This document shows positions 35,106 to 45,851 of a stretch of DNA of 64,000 nt, one piece after another. The notes beneath the pieces are model-generated. The model saw nothing but the letters and a program-made list of their open reading frames with translations. It searched no databases and was not told the origin of the DNA. How positions within the stretch are numbered: the first letter of the stretch is position 1; every line of letters begins with the position of its first letter. The stretch lies in assembly GCA_000474255.1 (NCBI GenBank), contig BATO01000031.1:1-64000 (forward strand). The letters are read 5' to 3'. A program made the translations under genes and the position numbers. This DNA is from Aquipseudomonas alcaligenes MRY13-0052 (GTDB lineage: Bacteria; Pseudomonadota; Gammaproteobacteria; Pseudomonadales; Pseudomonadaceae).

Positions 35106-36467
35106 ATGCCAGGCCATTGCCACCGTTCGCTGTCGCTCGTTTTCGCCCTCACCGCCCCACTGGCCGCCGATGCGCTGGAACTGCGCGTCAACACCTTCGC
35201 CGATGAAGACGACGGCCAGTGCACCCAGGCCCATTGCTCCCTGCGCGAGGCCATTTCCACCGCCAATGCCACGCCGGGGGAGACCGTCATCCTCCTCGGC
35301 GCCGGCGACTACCTGCTGCAGAAGGCCAACCCCGACCCGGCCGGCAACTGGCCCGTGGAAGAAGACGCCAACGCCATCGGCGACTTCGACGTACACGGCC
35401 AGGTCAGCCTGGTCGGCCGGGGCGCGGCGGTGACCCGCCTCAATGCCAACCGCCTGGACCGCCTGTTCCACGTGCACGCCGGCGCCCAGCTGAAGCTGCG
35501 CAGCCTCGGCCTCACCGGTGGCCAGCAGATCTACGACGGCGGCGCCCTACTCAATTACGGCCAGGTGCAGCTCAACCAGGTGGAGCTGGTGGACAACCGC
35601 GTGTTCGTCTACATGCCCTACCCGGCCGCGCAGGCCGGCAACGGCGGCGCCATCGCCAACTTCGGCGTGCTGGAGGTGCACCGCTCGACCTTCCGCGACA
35701 ACCGCAACTTCGGTGAGGAAGCCCAGAGCGCCGGCAAGGGCGGCGCCCTGTACAACGAGGGCACGCTCACCGTCCGCGACAGCCTGTTCAACGCCAACCG
35801 GGCGTCCGACTACGGCGAATGGGGCATGGGTGGCGGGCTCTACAACCAGGGCTCGGCGGACATCGCCCGCACCACCTTCCAGGCCAACGAGGTGCTCAGG
35901 AGCGGCTACGGCGCGGCCATCGCCAATGCCGGGCAACTGCGCCTGGCCAACAGCACCCTCAGCGGCAACCGCAGTATCGAACGGGGCGCCTTCGAGAACG
36001 GCCACCCCTTCCTGCCGCAGCTGTCCGCCCAGTCCCGTGCCGAGCTGCTGCACGTGACCATCGCCGGCAACGACGGCTGGGGCGTCACCAACCGGGGCGA
36101 CCTGCTGCTGCGCAACAGCATCGTCGCCGGCAACCGCGCCACGGAGTTCGACGAGGTGCGCAACTGCCAGGGCCTGCCGGGCGCCGTCGACTTCCGCGCC
36201 CGTGGCCTGCTGCTGGGCACGGACGGCAGCAACTGCCTGGCGGAGAACTACATCGCCGACGCGGCGACCTTCACCCACCAGCTGTTCCCCCTGCAGGAAA
36301 ACAACGGTGCCTGGGTGCACCCGCTGCGCCGCACCAGCGCCGCCATCGACGCCGGCGTGGGCAACTGTTCCAGCCACGACCAGCGCGGGCTCGACCGCCA
36401 GCGCGACGGCAACGGCGATGGCCTGGTCAACTGCGACCTCGGCGCCTTCGAGCGCGCCTACCCCTGA
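35106..36467 (+). CDS. Secreted CSLREAI-domain beta-helix protein
   Basis: This 453-aa protein has a signal peptide (residues about 1-24) and, near the mature start, DDGQCTQAHCSLREAI, the CSLREAI domain that gives the family its name. The rest is a right-handed parallel beta-helix, seen as repeated short turns such as GGALLNYGQVQLNQVELVDN and GGGLYNQGSADIARTTFQAN, with N/G-rich corners. It ends with a choice-of-anchor-like cysteine segment. No transmembrane anchor or autotransporter barrel is present. Possible roles are surface polysaccharide binding or adhesion; the function is not established. Its stop abuts that of selU. Confidence 0.8.
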   Translation: MPGHCHRSLSLVFALTAPLAADALELRVNTFADEDDGQCTQAHCSLREAISTANATPGETVILLGAGDYLLQKANPDPAGNWPVEEDANAIGDFDVHGQVSLVGRGAAVTRLNANRLDRLFHVHAGAQLKLRSLGLTGGQQIYDGGALLNYGQVQLNQVELVDNRVFVYMPYPAAQAGNGGAIANFGVLEVHRSTFRDNRNFGEEAQSAGKGGALYNEGTLTVRDSLFNANRASDYGEWGMGGGLYNQGSADIARTTFQANEVLRSGYGAAIANAGQLRLANSTLSGNRSIERGAFENGHPFLPQLSAQSRAELLHVTIAGNDGWGVTNRGDLLLRNSIVAGNRATEFDEVRNCQGLPGAVDFRARGLLLGTDGSNCLAENYIADAATFTHQLFPLQENNGAWVHPLRRTSAAIDAGVGNCSSHDQRGLDRQRDGNGDGLVNCDLGAFERAYP

Positions 36468-37568
36468 CTAGCGCTGCGCCTGGCGCGCCTGCAGGTAGGC
36501 GAGGATCGCCGGGGCGTCGCCGGCGAACTCGATGCGCGCGCCCTTGCTCTCGCGCTGGTAGGCGTACATCGGGTCGTAGTACTCGCGCAGCAGCCCCTCG
36601 ATCCAGCCGCGGTGCAGCTCCACCGCGCCGCTGCGGCGCTGCTCGTCGAGGGCCTCCTGCATCACCGCGCGCAGGCGCTGGTAGCGTTCGCCGCCGAGGC
36701 GTTTCTGGATGTTGTCCATGCTTTGCAGCAGGCGCTCGGCGAAGCGCTCGAAGCCCTGCTCCTCGCCCTGCACGGTGCGGAACTCGGCGACCAGGTCGGT
36801 CACATAGTCCTTGAGTATCCGCTCGATGCGCCCTTCCAGGCTGTCCTCCAGCCACACCAGCGGGAAGCGCTGCAGGCCCTGGTGCAGCGACAGCGGCAAC
36901 GAGCAGGCGCCGATCATGCGGCTCTCGTCCTCCAGCACGAACTGCTGCTGCCCACGGGCGCGGCGCTTGAGCAGGTCGACGGCGATGCGGTTCTCGAAGT
37001 CGATCTGCGAGGGCTGCCCCGTGGCGCGCTTGCCGAAGCTGGAGCCCCGGTGGTTGGCGTGCCCCTCGAGGTCGATGCTGTTGGCCAGCGCCGCCACCAC
37101 TTCGGTCTTGCCGGTGCCGGTCATGCCGCCGACGATGACGAAATCGCACTCCGCGACCGCGGCATCGAGGGTCTCGATGAGGAAGGTACGCATCGCCTTG
37201 TAGCCACCGATCACCCGCGGGTAATCGATGCCCGCCTCCTTCAGCCACTGCTGCACGATCTGCGAGCGCAGGCCGCCACGGAAGCAGTACAGATAACCCT
37301 CGGGGTGGGCCCTGGCGAAGGCCGCCCAGGCCGCCACCCGTTCCGCCTTGACCTTGCCGGAGACCAGTTGGTGGCCCAGCTCGATGGCGGCCTGCTGGCC
37401 CTTCTGCTTATAGCAGGTGCCGACCTTCTGCCGCTCGATGTCGGTCATCAACGGCAGGCTTTCGGTATTGGGGAAGGCGCCCTTGGTGTATTCCACCGGG
37501 GCACGCATATCCATCATGGGAACGTCGTTGAGGAAAAGCTCGCGGTAGTCGGTGGCGTTGTCGCGCAT
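36468..37568 (-). CDS. mnmH: tRNA 2-selenouridine synthase (MnmH/SelU)
   Basis: The 366-aa enzyme replaces sulfur with selenium at wobble uridine of tRNAs, via a geranyl intermediate, using selenophosphate. The N-terminal rhodanese domain (about 1-130) carries the catalytic cysteine in [18 protein letters not shown]. The C-terminal P-loop domain begins [15 protein letters not shown]. The start at 37568 overlaps the selD stop (ATGA), so the two are translationally coupled; SelD makes the selenophosphate it needs. Confidence 0.95.
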   Translation of the reverse strand: MRDNATDYRELFLNDVPMMDMRAPVEYTKGAFPNTESLPLMTDIERQKVGTCYKQKGQQAAIELGHQLVSGKVKAERVAAWAAFARAHPEGYLYCFRGGLRSQIVQQWLKEAGIDYPRVIGGYKAMRTFLIETLDAAVAECDFVIVGGMTGTGKTEVVAALANSIDLEGHANHRGSSFGKRATGQPSQIDFENRIAVDLLKRRARGQQQFVLEDESRMIGACSLPLSLHQGLQRFPLVWLEDSLEGRIERILKDYVTDLVAEFRTVQGEEQGFERFAERLLQSMDNIQKRLGGERYQRLRAVMQEALDEQRRSGAVELHRGWIEGLLREYYDPMYAYQRESKGARIEFAGDAPAILAYLQARQAQR

Positions 37569-38602
37569 CACAGCACCTCTACCGCGTGGCTCTGTCGCTC
37601 GATCAGCTGGCCGATGGGCGCCAGCGTCAGCCGCAGCTCGGCCGCCACGGCGAGGAACTCTGCCTCGCCCTCCGGGCTCACCGCCACCAGCAGGCCGCCG
37701 CTGGTCTGCGGGTCGCACAGCAGGTCGCGCTGGGCGTCGGTGATCGGCGCGATGCGCTCGCCGTAGCTGTCGAAGTTGCGCAGGGTGCCGCCGGGTACGC
37801 AGCCTTCGGCCAGGTAGTGCTCGACACCCGGCAGGCGCGGCACGCTGGCGTAATCCAGCTGCGCGGTCACGCCGGCGCCGTCGGCCATCTCCACCAGGTG
37901 GCCGAGCAGGCCGAAGCCGGTGACATCGGTCATCGCCTGCACGCCGGCCAGCTTGCCGAAGCGGCTGCCGGGCTTGTTCAGGGTGCACATCCAGTCGCGG
38001 GCCAGGCCCACGTCCTCGGCGCGCAACTTGGCCTTCTTCTCGGCGGTGGTGAGGATGCCGATGCCCAGCGGCTTGGTCAGGTAGAGCTTGCAGCCGGGGG
38101 TGGCGGTGTCGTTGCGCTTCATGTGGCGCTTCTCCACCACACCGGTGACGGCCAGGCCGAAGATCGGCTCCGGCGCGTCGATCGAATGGCCGCCGGCCAG
38201 GGGAATGCCGGCGGCGTCGCACACCGCGCGACCGCCACGGATCACCTCGCGGGCCACTTCCGGCGGCAGCAGGTTCACCGGCCAGCCGAGGATGGCGATG
38301 GCCATCAGCGGGTCGCCGCCCATGGCGTAGATGTCGCTGATGGCGTTGGTGGCGGCGATGCGACCGAAGTCGAAGGGGTCGTCGACGATGGGCATGAAGA
38401 AGTCGGTGGTGGAAACCACGCCGCGCTCGTCGTCCAGGGCGTATACCGCCGCGTCGTCACGCGAGGCGTTGCCAACCCACAGGCGCGGGTCGAGGTTCTG
38501 CGCGCCGCTGCCGGCGAGGATCACCTCCAGCACCTTGGGGGAGATCTTGCAGCCGCAACCGGCGCCATGGCTGTACTGGGTCAAACGGATCGGCTCGCTC
38601 AT
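37568..38602 (-). CDS. selD: Selenophosphate synthetase
   Basis: The 344-aa SelD makes selenophosphate from selenide and ATP. The catalytic motif is HGAGCGCKI with Cys16 and Lys19, so this is the cysteine form and needs no selenocysteine decoding. AIR-synthase-like ATP-binding parts are [27 protein letters not shown] and [13 protein letters not shown]. The start at 38602 gives the normal N-terminus [11 protein letters not shown]. It is divergent from the PhnD-like transporter operon, 154 bp away. Confidence 0.95.
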   Translation of the reverse strand: MSEPIRLTQYSHGAGCGCKISPKVLEVILAGSGAQNLDPRLWVGNASRDDAAVYALDDERGVVSTTDFFMPIVDDPFDFGRIAATNAISDIYAMGGDPLMAIAILGWPVNLLPPEVAREVIRGGRAVCDAAGIPLAGGHSIDAPEPIFGLAVTGVVEKRHMKRNDTATPGCKLYLTKPLGIGILTTAEKKAKLRAEDVGLARDWMCTLNKPGSRFGKLAGVQAMTDVTGFGLLGHLVEMADGAGVTAQLDYASVPRLPGVEHYLAEGCVPGGTLRNFDSYGERIAPITDAQRDLLCDPQTSGGLLVAVSPEGEAEFLAVAAELRLTLAPIGQLIERQSHAVEVL

Positions 38603-38756
38603 CACACACCTCGCAACTCTGATGGCGGCGGATTCTAGCAAAGCTGGCGTTTGCGCCTCCCATCCCTATAATCGCCGCCGATTCGTCTACCCTCAGCAAG
38701 CGCGCCCGACGCGCGACCGCTGCGCACCTTTTCCGCTATTGAACCGGAGAATCTCC

Positions 38757-39608
38757 ATGCTCAAGCGCATCCTGGCCGCCACCGCCGGCCTCACCCTGTC
38801 CCTGTCCATGCTGGCCACCCAGGCCGCCGAGGTGCTGAAGGTCAGCGCCATCCCCGACGAGGCCCCCACCGAACTGCTGCGCAAGTTCAAGCCGTTGGGC
38901 GCCTACCTGGAGAAGGAACTGGGCATGCCGGTGCAGTTCGTCCCGGTGGCCGACTACCCGGCGGTGGTCGAGGCGCTGGCCACCGACCGCCTGGACCTGG
39001 CCTGGCTGGGCGGCTTCACCTTCGTCCAGGTGCGCCTGAAGACCGGCAACGCCATTCCCCTGGTGCAGCGCGAGCAGGACGCCCAGTTCACCAGCAAGTT
39101 CATCACCGCCGACCCTGCGGTGAAGTCCCTGGCCGACCTCAAGGGCAAGACCTTCGCCTTCGGTTCCATCTCCTCCACCTCCGGCAGCCTGATGCCGCGC
39201 TACTTCATGCTCAAGGACGGCATCAAGCCGGAAGGCTACTTCAGCCGCATCGGCTATTCCGGTGCCCATGACGCCACCGCTGCCTGGGTGCAGGCCGGCA
39301 AGGTGGACGGCGGCGTGCTGAACGCCAGCGTCTGGGACAAGCTGGTCGCCGCCGGCAAGGTCGACACCAGCAAGGTGCGCGTGTTCGCCACTACCCCGGC
39401 CTACTACGACTACAACTGGACCGTGCGCGGCACCCTCGACCCGGCGCTGGCCGAGAAGATCAAAAAGGCCTTCCTCGCCCTCGACCCGGCCAACCCCGAG
39501 CACAAGGCCATCCTCGACCTGCAGGCCGCCAGCCGCTTCATCGAGACCCAGCCGGACAACTACAAAGGCATCGAGGAAGCCGCCCGGGCCGCCGACCTGC
39601 TGAAATGA
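38757..39608 (+). CDS. PhnD-type ABC substrate-binding protein, putative selenium oxyanion
   Basis: This 283-aa periplasmic protein has a signal peptide ([17 protein letters not shown]) and the PhnD/phosphite-binding fold: [20 protein letters not shown], then [20 protein letters not shown] and the anion-binding [16 protein letters not shown]. Related systems beside selD have been annotated as putative selenate transporters; the adjacency here supports a selenium oxyanion over phosphonate. There are no phn C-P lyase genes in the window. The start at 38757 has GGAG upstream. Its stop overlaps the ATPase start (ATGA). Confidence 0.83.
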   Translation: MLKRILAATAGLTLSLSMLATQAAEVLKVSAIPDEAPTELLRKFKPLGAYLEKELGMPVQFVPVADYPAVVEALATDRLDLAWLGGFTFVQVRLKTGNAIPLVQREQDAQFTSKFITADPAVKSLADLKGKTFAFGSISSTSGSLMPRYFMLKDGIKPEGYFSRIGYSGAHDATAAWVQAGKVDGGVLNASVWDKLVAAGKVDTSKVRVFATTPAYYDYNWTVRGTLDPALAEKIKKAFLALDPANPEHKAILDLQAASRFIETQPDNYKGIEEAARAADLLK

Positions 39609-40402
39609 GCCTGCGCCTCACCGACGCCGGCCTGCGACACGGCACCGGCGTCCAGGCCCTGCGTGGCGTCGACCTGGCCATCGCCAGCGGCGAACGGGTC
39701 GCCATCATCGGCCCGTCCGGCGCCGGCAAATCCAGCCTACTGTCCCTGCTGGCCAGCGCCGTGCGCCCCAGTTCGGGCGAGGTGGAGCTGCTCGGCGAAC
39801 GCCCCTGGGCCTGCTCCGCCGCAGCCCGGCAACGCCTGCGCGCGCGCATCGGCCTGATCCACCAGGCACCGCCCCTGCCGCCTCGGCAACGGGTGGTCAC
39901 CGCCGTGCTGGCCGGCAAGCTCGGCCAGTGGGGGCTGGGCCGCGCCCTGCTCAACCTGCTGCATCCGCTGGATGTCCCGGGCGCCCGCGCCGTGCTCGCC
40001 CGGCTGGACCTGGCCGACAAGCTGTTCGCCCAATGCCAGCAGCTCTCCGGCGGCCAGCTGCAACGGGTCGGCATCGCCCGTGCGCTGTACCAGGCCCCGC
40101 AGCTGCTGCTCGCCGACGAACCGGTCTCGGCGATGGACCCGGTGCTCGCCGACCACACCCTCAGCGTGCTCTGCCGCCACGCCAGCGCCCAGGGCGTGAC
40201 ACTGGTCGCCAGCCTCCACGCGGTGGACCTGGCCCTGGCGCATTTCCCGCGCATCATCGGCGTGCGCGAGGGCCGCATCGCCTTCGACCGTCCCGCCGCC
40301 GAGGTCGACCAGCCCCTGCTCGACGCGCTCTACGCCAACGAACAACTGGCCTCGCCGCAGCCGCCATCGGCGACGCTGCCGCTGCAGATCCCCCGATGCT
40401 GA
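39605..40402 (+). CDS. ABC transporter ATPase (PhnC-like)
   Basis: The 265-aa ATP-binding subunit has Walker [10 protein letters not shown] (about residues 39-47), signature [15 protein letters not shown] and Walker [14 protein letters not shown]. The sequence follows the PhnC-type of anion importers. It overlaps the preceding gene by 4 bp and the following permease by 7 bp, so the four transporter genes form one operon. Confidence 0.9.
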   Translation: MSLRLTDAGLRHGTGVQALRGVDLAIASGERVAIIGPSGAGKSSLLSLLASAVRPSSGEVELLGERPWACSAAARQRLRARIGLIHQAPPLPPRQRVVTAVLAGKLGQWGLGRALLNLLHPLDVPGARAVLARLDLADKLFAQCQQLSGGQLQRVGIARALYQAPQLLLADEPVSAMDPVLADHTLSVLCRHASAQGVTLVASLHAVDLALAHFPRIIGVREGRIAFDRPAAEVDQPLLDALYANEQLASPQPPSATLPLQIPRC

Positions 40403-41223
40403 GCCGCGACACCCGCGACCCCGCTGCCCTGCCCCGCCTGCTGCTGACGCTGCTGGCCGTCGCGCTGCTGTGGCCCGGCATCCGCCTGGCCGAGCTCGCC
40501 CCGGGCGTGCTGCTGCAGGCCGATAGCCAGAGCGAGATGGGCCGCTTCGTCGCCGGCTTCTGGCCGCCAGCGCATACACCCGACTTCCTCGCCCTGCTGC
40601 TGGACGCCACCCTGCAGACCCTGGCCATCGCCACCGCCGGCATGGCCCTGGCGCTGCTGGTGGCGGTGCCCGCCGGCCTGGCCGCCAGCCGTGCCCTGTC
40701 GCTCTCCGCCGCCTCCCGTGGCGGGCGCCCGAGTGCCCTCGGCCAGGCCCTGCGCTGGCCCATCCGCGGGCTGCTGATCTTCCTGCGTAGCGTGCCGGAG
40801 ATCGTCTGGGCGCTGCTCTTCGTCCGCGCCGTCGGCCTCGGCCCCACTGCGGGCGTGCTGGCCATCGCCATCACCTACGCCGGCATGCTCGGCAAGGTCT
40901 ATGCGGAAATCCTCGAATCGGTGGACCAGCGCCCCATGCACGCCCTGCTGCAGGCCGGCAGCGGCCGCCTGGGCGCCTTCGTCTACGGCCTGCTGCCCAA
41001 CGCCGCCGCCGAGCTGACCTCCTACACCCTGTACCGCTGGGAATGCGCCATCCGCGCCTCGGTGGTGATGGGCTTCGTCGGTGCCGGCGGCCTGGGCCAG
41101 CAGATCGACCTGTCGCTGCGCATGTTCGCCGGTGGCGAGGTGGCCAGCATGCTGCTGACCTTCTTCCTCCTGGTGCTGCTCGCCGACCAGCTCAGCCGCG
41201 TGCTGCGCGGGAGGCTGGCATGA
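40396..41223 (+). CDS. ABC transporter permease 1 (PhnE-like)
   Basis: This 275-aa inner-membrane permease has about six hydrophobic segments and the coupling motif in [40 protein letters not shown] near the C-terminus is characteristic of PhnE proteins. It starts inside the ATPase gene end and overlaps the second permease by 4 bp. It probably forms a heterodimer with permease 2. Confidence 0.9.
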   Translation: MLSRDTRDPAALPRLLLTLLAVALLWPGIRLAELAPGVLLQADSQSEMGRFVAGFWPPAHTPDFLALLLDATLQTLAIATAGMALALLVAVPAGLAASRALSLSAASRGGRPSALGQALRWPIRGLLIFLRSVPEIVWALLFVRAVGLGPTAGVLAIAITYAGMLGKVYAEILESVDQRPMHALLQAGSGRLGAFVYGLLPNAAAELTSYTLYRWECAIRASVVMGFVGAGGLGQQIDLSLRMFAGGEVASMLLTFFLLVLLADQLSRVLRGRLA

Positions 41224-41987
41224 AGCGCCTGGCCAATGCCGCCCTGCTGCTGGCGGCCCTCGCTGCTGTGGTCGCCTCCTTCCTCTACCTGGGGCTGGAC
41301 CTGCTCGCCCTCACCGAGGCGGGCAACCTCAAGCAGATGGGCGCCTACGCCGCGCGCTTCCTGCAACCGGACCTGAGCGCCCCCCACCTGCAGGCCATCG
41401 CCCACGGCGCCCTGGAAACCCTCGCCATGTCGGCCCTCGGCACCCTGCTGGCGGCCCTCGTCGGGCTGCTCCTTGCGCTGCCCGCCGCCGGGCGCTTCGG
41501 CAGGCCCCTGCAGGCCCTCACCCGCCTGCTGCTCAACGGCCTGCGCGCCATTCCCGAGCTGGTCTGGGCCGCGCTGATGGTGCTCGCCGCCGGCCTCGGC
41601 CCCAACGCCGGCACCCTGGCCCTGGCCCTGCACACCGCCGGCGTGCTCGGCCGCCTGTTCGCCGAAGCCCTGGAAAACACCCCAACGGCCCCAGCCGAGG
41701 CCATCCGCCAACAGGGCGGCGGGCAGGTCGCCGCCTTCTGCTACGGCACCCTGCCCAACCTCTGGCCGCAGCTGCTGGCCTACTCGCTGTACCGCTGGGA
41801 AAACAACATCCGCATGGCCAGCGTGCTCGGCTTCGTCGGCGCCGGCGGCCTGGGGCAGATGCTCTACGTCAGTCTCAGCCTGTTCCAGGAAGCCCAGGCC
41901 AGCAGCGTGATCCTCGCCATGCTGGCGTTGGTGTTCGCCGTCGACGCCCTCAGCGGCTGGACGCGCCAGCGCTGGGTGCGCGCCTAG
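41220..41987 (+). CDS. ABC transporter permease 2 (PhnE-like)
   Basis: The 255-aa second permease resembles permease 1 in its C-terminal half (LYRWENNIRMASVLGFVGAG and GGLGQMLYVSLSLF) and has six predicted membrane segments. The pair would form the channel for the PhnD-like binding protein's ligand. It is the last gene of the transporter operon and converges on the catalase gene, with 15 bp between stops. Confidence 0.9.
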   Translation: MKRLANAALLLAALAAVVASFLYLGLDLLALTEAGNLKQMGAYAARFLQPDLSAPHLQAIAHGALETLAMSALGTLLAALVGLLLALPAAGRFGRPLQALTRLLLNGLRAIPELVWAALMVLAAGLGPNAGTLALALHTAGVLGRLFAEALENTPTAPAEAIRQQGGGQVAAFCYGTLPNLWPQLLAYSLYRWENNIRMASVLGFVGAGGLGQMLYVSLSLFQEAQASSVILAMLALVFAVDALSGWTRQRWVRA

Positions 41988-42002
41988 AACGGCAACGCCC
42001 CG

Positions 42003-43439
42003 CTATTCCGCCAGCCGCGCGATGGCAGCCGCCCCCCCGGCACCGTAGGCCGCATCAGCGCGGGTGCAGTTGCCGATATGCCGGGCCACTACCTCCTCCG
42101 AAACGCCGCTGATGGCGCGGGCGGTGTTGTCGAACAGGGTCTGCCGCTGGGCCTCCGACATCAGCCGGAACAGCGCGCCGGGCTGGGAGTAGTAGTCATC
42201 GTCGACCCGGTGATTCCAGTGGTCGGCGGCGCCTTCCAGGGTGAGCGGCGGTTCGGCGAAGTCCGGCTGCTCGGCCCATTCGCCATAGCTGTTGGGCTCA
42301 TAGGCCAGGCGCCCGCCCTGGTTGCCGTCGACGCGCATCTGGCCGTCGCGGTGGTAGCTGTGCACCGGGCAGCGCGGCGCGTTCACCGGGATGTGCAGGT
42401 GGTTGACGCCGAGGCGGTAGCGCTGGGCATCGCCGTAGGAGAACAGCCGGCCCTGGAGCATCTTGTCCGGCGAGAAGCCGATGCCGGGCACTACGTGGGC
42501 CGGGTTGAAGGCCACCTGCTCCACTTCGGCGAAGACGTTCTCGGGGTTGCGGTTGAGCTCCAGCACGCCCACCTCGATCAGCGGGTAATCCTTGTGCGGC
42601 CAGACCTTGGTCAGGTCGAAGGGGTTGATGGCGTAGCTGCCCGCCTCGCGCTCCGGCATCACCTGTATGTAGAAGGTCCAGCGCGGGAAGTCGCGGTTCT
42701 CGATGCTGCCGAACAGGTCGCGCTGGTGGCTCTCGCGGTCACCGCCCACCAGTTGCGCGGCCTCGGCGTCGCCGAGGTTCTGGATGCCCTGCTGGCTGCG
42801 CCAGGTGAACTTGACCCAGAAGCGCTCGTTGGCGGCGTTGATCAGGCTGAAGGTGTGGCTGCCGAAGCCGTGCATGTGCCGGTAGCTGCGCGGGATGCCG
42901 CGGTCGCTCATGACGATGGTCACCTGGTGCAGCGCCTCGGGCAGGCTGCTCCAGAAATCCCAGTTGTTCTGTGCGCTGCGCATGCCGGTGCGCGGGTCGC
43001 GCTTCACCGCGTGGTTGAGGTCGGGGAACTTCAGCGGGTCGCGGAGGAAGAACACCGGGGTGTTGTTGCCCACCAGGTCCCAGTTGCCCTCCTCGGTGTA
43101 GAACTTCAGGGCGAAGCCGCGGATGTCCCGCTCGGCATCGGCGGCGCCGCGCTCACCGGCGACGGTGGAGAAACGCGCGAACAGCTCGGTGCGCTTGCCC
43201 ACCTCGGCGAACAACGCGGCGCGGGTGTAGCGGGTGATGTCGGCGGTGACGGTGAAGGTGCCATAGGCGCCGGAGCCCTTGGCGTGCATACGCCGCTCGG
43301 GGATCACCTCGCGGTCGAAGTGCGCCAGTTTCTCCAGGAACCAGACGTCCTGCAGCAGCGCCGGGCCGCGCGGCCCGGCGGTCTGCACATTGTTGTTGTC
43401 GACGACGGGCGCGCCGGCGGCGGTGGTCAGCTTGTTCAT
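42003..43439 (-). CDS. Monofunctional haem catalase
   Basis: This 478-aa small-subunit catalase disproportionates hydrogen peroxide. The active-site His is H52 in [12 protein letters not shown], the distal Asn is N125 in GNNTPVFF, and the proximal haem Tyr is in [12 protein letters not shown]. No signal peptide is visible. It begins 71 bp after the end of the upstream gene, in the same direction as the hydrolase operon, so it may be its last gene or have its own promoter. Clade assignment (KatA/KatB type) is by length and N-terminus only. Confidence 0.93.
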   Translation of the reverse strand: MNKLTTAAGAPVVDNNNVQTAGPRGPALLQDVWFLEKLAHFDREVIPERRMHAKGSGAYGTFTVTADITRYTRAALFAEVGKRTELFARFSTVAGERGAADAERDIRGFALKFYTEEGNWDLVGNNTPVFFLRDPLKFPDLNHAVKRDPRTGMRSAQNNWDFWSSLPEALHQVTIVMSDRGIPRSYRHMHGFGSHTFSLINAANERFWVKFTWRSQQGIQNLGDAEAAQLVGGDRESHQRDLFGSIENRDFPRWTFYIQVMPEREAGSYAINPFDLTKVWPHKDYPLIEVGVLELNRNPENVFAEVEQVAFNPAHVVPGIGFSPDKMLQGRLFSYGDAQRYRLGVNHLHIPVNAPRCPVHSYHRDGQMRVDGNQGGRLAYEPNSYGEWAEQPDFAEPPLTLEGAADHWNHRVDDDYYSQPGALFRLMSEAQRQTLFDNTARAISGVSEEVVARHIGNCTRADAAYGAGGAAAIARLAE

Positions 43440-43510
43440 GCTCTGCTCCTTGTCGAATCACGGTGTGGAGCGCCACGCGGGCACGACTTCCCGGTGGCGC
43501 CGGGCGCGGC

Positions 43511-44248
43511 TCACTCGCCGGCGGACCAGGTGGCGGGTAGCGACAGGTTGCCGGAGGCGACGTCCCACACGCTGCTCACGCACAGCAGCGGGTCGTGCAG
43601 GTCGGCATTGACCTGCAGCGCCGCGGTGACGCCGTCGTAGTTGAAGTTCTTCGGAAAGCCCACGGCGGCCAGCGGCACGCGGATCCGCGCCGCATCCTGC
43701 TTGACGCTGAGGTCGTAGCCGGGCGAGTCGATAAAGATCGGCGCGCCGGGCCAGGTGGCCGGCAGCTTCGGCTTGGCGCCCTCGGGGATGTCGCGCACCT
43801 TGAGCCCACTGGGGCCGCAGCTGGCCTCCTTGGTCAGCACCACCCAGTGGGAGTGCCAGAGGCCGCCGTCGTTGTCCTTCTTGCCGTCCTTGTTCTCGTC
43901 CAGTTGCGGGGTGTCGTCGAAGTCCGGGTGCGAGGTCAGCGCCAGGGCGAGGATGCCCGAGCCCTGCTCGAAGCCCACCGCGCCACTGTCCAGGCTGGTG
44001 GGCCAGACGTAGCTGTACACCTCGGCCCCGGCGAAGCTGCCCTTGGCCGAAGGCACGCGGCTACCGGCCTCGCCGTCCACCAGTTGCTCGAACACCAGCA
44101 TGTCGCCATCGCGGGAGACCCGCGTGTGTACCAGGTCGAAGGCCGCCTCGACCTTGCCGCCCTTCTCGCTGTGGATGCCCCCCGCCTCGTGGGCCGAGGC
44201 CGGTGCGGCGATCGCCCCCGCCACGGCCAGTGCCATGAGCCGTTTCAT
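43511..44248 (-). CDS. Periplasmic protein of unknown function
   Basis: This 245-aa protein has a signal peptide (LMALAVAGAIAAPASA) and begins with a His-containing mature segment HEAGGIHSEKGG. An acidic DENKDGKKDNDGG loop resembles an EF-hand calcium loop, and GGLWHSHWVVLT may hold metal-binding His. No family was recognised. Its start overlaps the stop of the isochorismatase-like gene (ATGA), so it belongs to the same operon as the chloroperoxidase-like protein. Confidence 0.7.
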   Translation of the reverse strand: MKRLMALAVAGAIAAPASAHEAGGIHSEKGGKVEAAFDLVHTRVSRDGDMLVFEQLVDGEAGSRVPSAKGSFAGAEVYSYVWPTSLDSGAVGFEQGSGILALALTSHPDFDDTPQLDENKDGKKDNDGGLWHSHWVVLTKEASCGPSGLKVRDIPEGAKPKLPATWPGAPIFIDSPGYDLSVKQDAARIRVPLAAVGFPKNFNYDGVTAALQVNADLHDPLLCVSSVWDVASGNLSLPATWSAGE

Positions 44249-44814
44249 GCCGCGTTCCTCGCGTGCTGCCCGAGGTATTCGGCGGTGGAAATGACCGGCG
44301 CGTAGCCGAAGCTCAGCGCCGCCATGAACGCGGCGTGCACCTGGGCGGCGGGCACCTTGACCCCGTCGAACTCCAGGTCAAGGGTGGCGCAGGCATCGTG
44401 CAGCACGGTGGTGCGGTAGCCGAAGTCGACGGCGGCGCGGGTGATGCCGTCCACGCACATGTGGCTCATGTTGCCGACCACCACCACCTCGTCCACGCCA
44501 TGCTTGTCGAGCACCGCCTTGAGCTCGGTCTCGCGGAACGAGTTGATGTAGTGCTTGAGCACCACCGGCTCGCCGGGGGCGTTGATGACGCTGGCGTGCA
44601 GGTGCGCGCCCTCGCTGCCGGGGCGAAAGAAGGGGGCGTCCGCACTGGTGAACTCGTGGCGGATGTGCACAACCAGCTCGCCGCTCTCGCGGAACGCGGC
44701 GATCACCTGGGCCGCCTTGGCCGCCGCCGCCTCCACCTTGCTCAGGGTCCACAGGCCACCGGGGAAGTAGTCGTTCTGGATGTCCACCACTATCAATGCC
44801 TTGTTGCCGCTCAT
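44245..44814 (-). CDS. Isochorismatase-fold cysteine hydrolase
   Basis: The 189-aa cytoplasmic enzyme has the cysteine-hydrolase triad: Asp in VVDIQNDYF, Lys in VLKHYINSF and Cys in VGNMSHMCVDGITRAAVDFG. The fold covers nicotinamidases, ureidoacrylate and biuret amidohydrolases, so the substrate is open. The start at 44814 follows a clear gap after the chloroperoxidase-like gene. It is part of the operon transcribed from 46929 towards 42003. Confidence 0.87.
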   Translation of the reverse strand: MSGNKALIVVDIQNDYFPGGLWTLSKVEAAAAKAAQVIAAFRESGELVVHIRHEFTSADAPFFRPGSEGAHLHASVINAPGEPVVLKHYINSFRETELKAVLDKHGVDEVVVVGNMSHMCVDGITRAAVDFGYRTTVLHDACATLDLEFDGVKVPAAQVHAAFMAALSFGYAPVISTAEYLGQHARNAA

Positions 44815-44864
44815 CGTCGTTCTCCTTGAGGGTGTGCCCGCATGGAATGCGGGCGAGTGGCTGC

Positions 44865-45848
44865 TCAGCTGCGCAGGAATGCCAGCAGGTCCGCGTTGAG
44901 TTTTTCCTTGTGGGTGTCGGTGATGCCGTGGGGCGCGCCCGGGTAGATCACCAGCTTGGCGTGGGGCACCAGCCGGGCCGAGGCCCGCGCCGCTGCGTCC
45001 ACCGGGACGATCTGGTCGTCGTCGCCGTGGAGCACCAGGGTGGGCACGTCGAACTTCTTCAGGTCCTCGGTGAAGTCGGTCTCGGAGAAGGCCTTGATGC
45101 AGTCGTAGGCGTTCTTGTGCCCGGCCTGCATGCCCTGCATCCAGAACGCGTCGATCACCCCCTGGGAGGGTTCGGCGCCCGGCCGGTTGTAGCCAAAGAA
45201 GGGGCCGCTGGCGACGTCCTTGTACAGCTGCGAACGGTCGGCCACCGAGGCCGCGCGGATGCCGTCGAACACCGAGATCGGCAGGCCGCCGGGATTGCTC
45301 TCGGTCTTCACCATCAGCGGCGGCACGGCGGAGATCAGCCCCGCCCGGGCCACCCGCGCGGTGCCGTGGCGGCCGATGTAGCGCGCCACCTCGCCACCGC
45401 CCGTGGAAAAGCCGAACAGCGAGGCGTCGCGCACGTCCAGGTGCTCCAGCAGCTGCGCCAGGTCGTCGGCGTAGGTGTTCATCTCGTTGCCGTTCCAGGG
45501 CTGGCTGGAGCGGCCGTGGCCACGGCGGTCGTGGGCGATCACCCGGTAGCCGTTGGAAGCCAGGAAGAACATCTGCGATTCCCAGCTGTCGCTGTTGAGC
45601 GGCCAGCCGTGGCTGAGCACCACGACCGGGCCGCTGCCCCAATCCTTGTAGTAGATCTGCGTACCGTCGCGCGTAGTGATAGTGCCCATGTGCTTCGTTT
45701 CTCCATTGCCGGGTTGCGGGTTGGCTGGGGCGGAGGCATTCCGCACGCAGCCGCCAAGGGGCAGCACCAGTGCCGCGACCAGCGTCGCGGAGCCGAGCAT
45801 CAGCGCACGGCGCTGTGGGTTCACTGCCATGTCCTGTTCAGAGCTCAT
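44865..45848 (-). CDS. Chloroperoxidase-like alpha/beta hydrolase, lipoprotein
   Basis: The 327-aa protein resembles cofactor-free haloperoxidases/perhydrolases. The nucleophile elbow is GFSTGGGE, the acid is in [10 protein letters not shown] and the His in GAPHGITD. The N-terminus has a twin-arginine-like [11 protein letters not shown] and a lipobox LPLGGC, so it may be exported folded and lipidated. Family members can use peroxide with acetate, which fits the neighbouring catalase. It starts 3 bp after the stop of the SMP-30-like gene, so the two are coupled. Confidence 0.85.
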   Translation of the reverse strand: MSSEQDMAVNPQRRALMLGSATLVAALVLPLGGCVRNASAPANPQPGNGETKHMGTITTRDGTQIYYKDWGSGPVVVLSHGWPLNSDSWESQMFFLASNGYRVIAHDRRGHGRSSQPWNGNEMNTYADDLAQLLEHLDVRDASLFGFSTGGGEVARYIGRHGTARVARAGLISAVPPLMVKTESNPGGLPISVFDGIRAASVADRSQLYKDVASGPFFGYNRPGAEPSQGVIDAFWMQGMQAGHKNAYDCIKAFSETDFTEDLKKFDVPTLVLHGDDDQIVPVDAAARASARLVPHAKLVIYPGAPHGITDTHKEKLNADLLAFLRS

Positions 45849-45851
45849 CGG

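Noticed and set aside
37568-38602. Selenocysteine form of SelD with a SECIS-dependent UGA
   Set aside because: The catalytic position is a normal cysteine codon in HGAGCGCK, so no recoding is needed.
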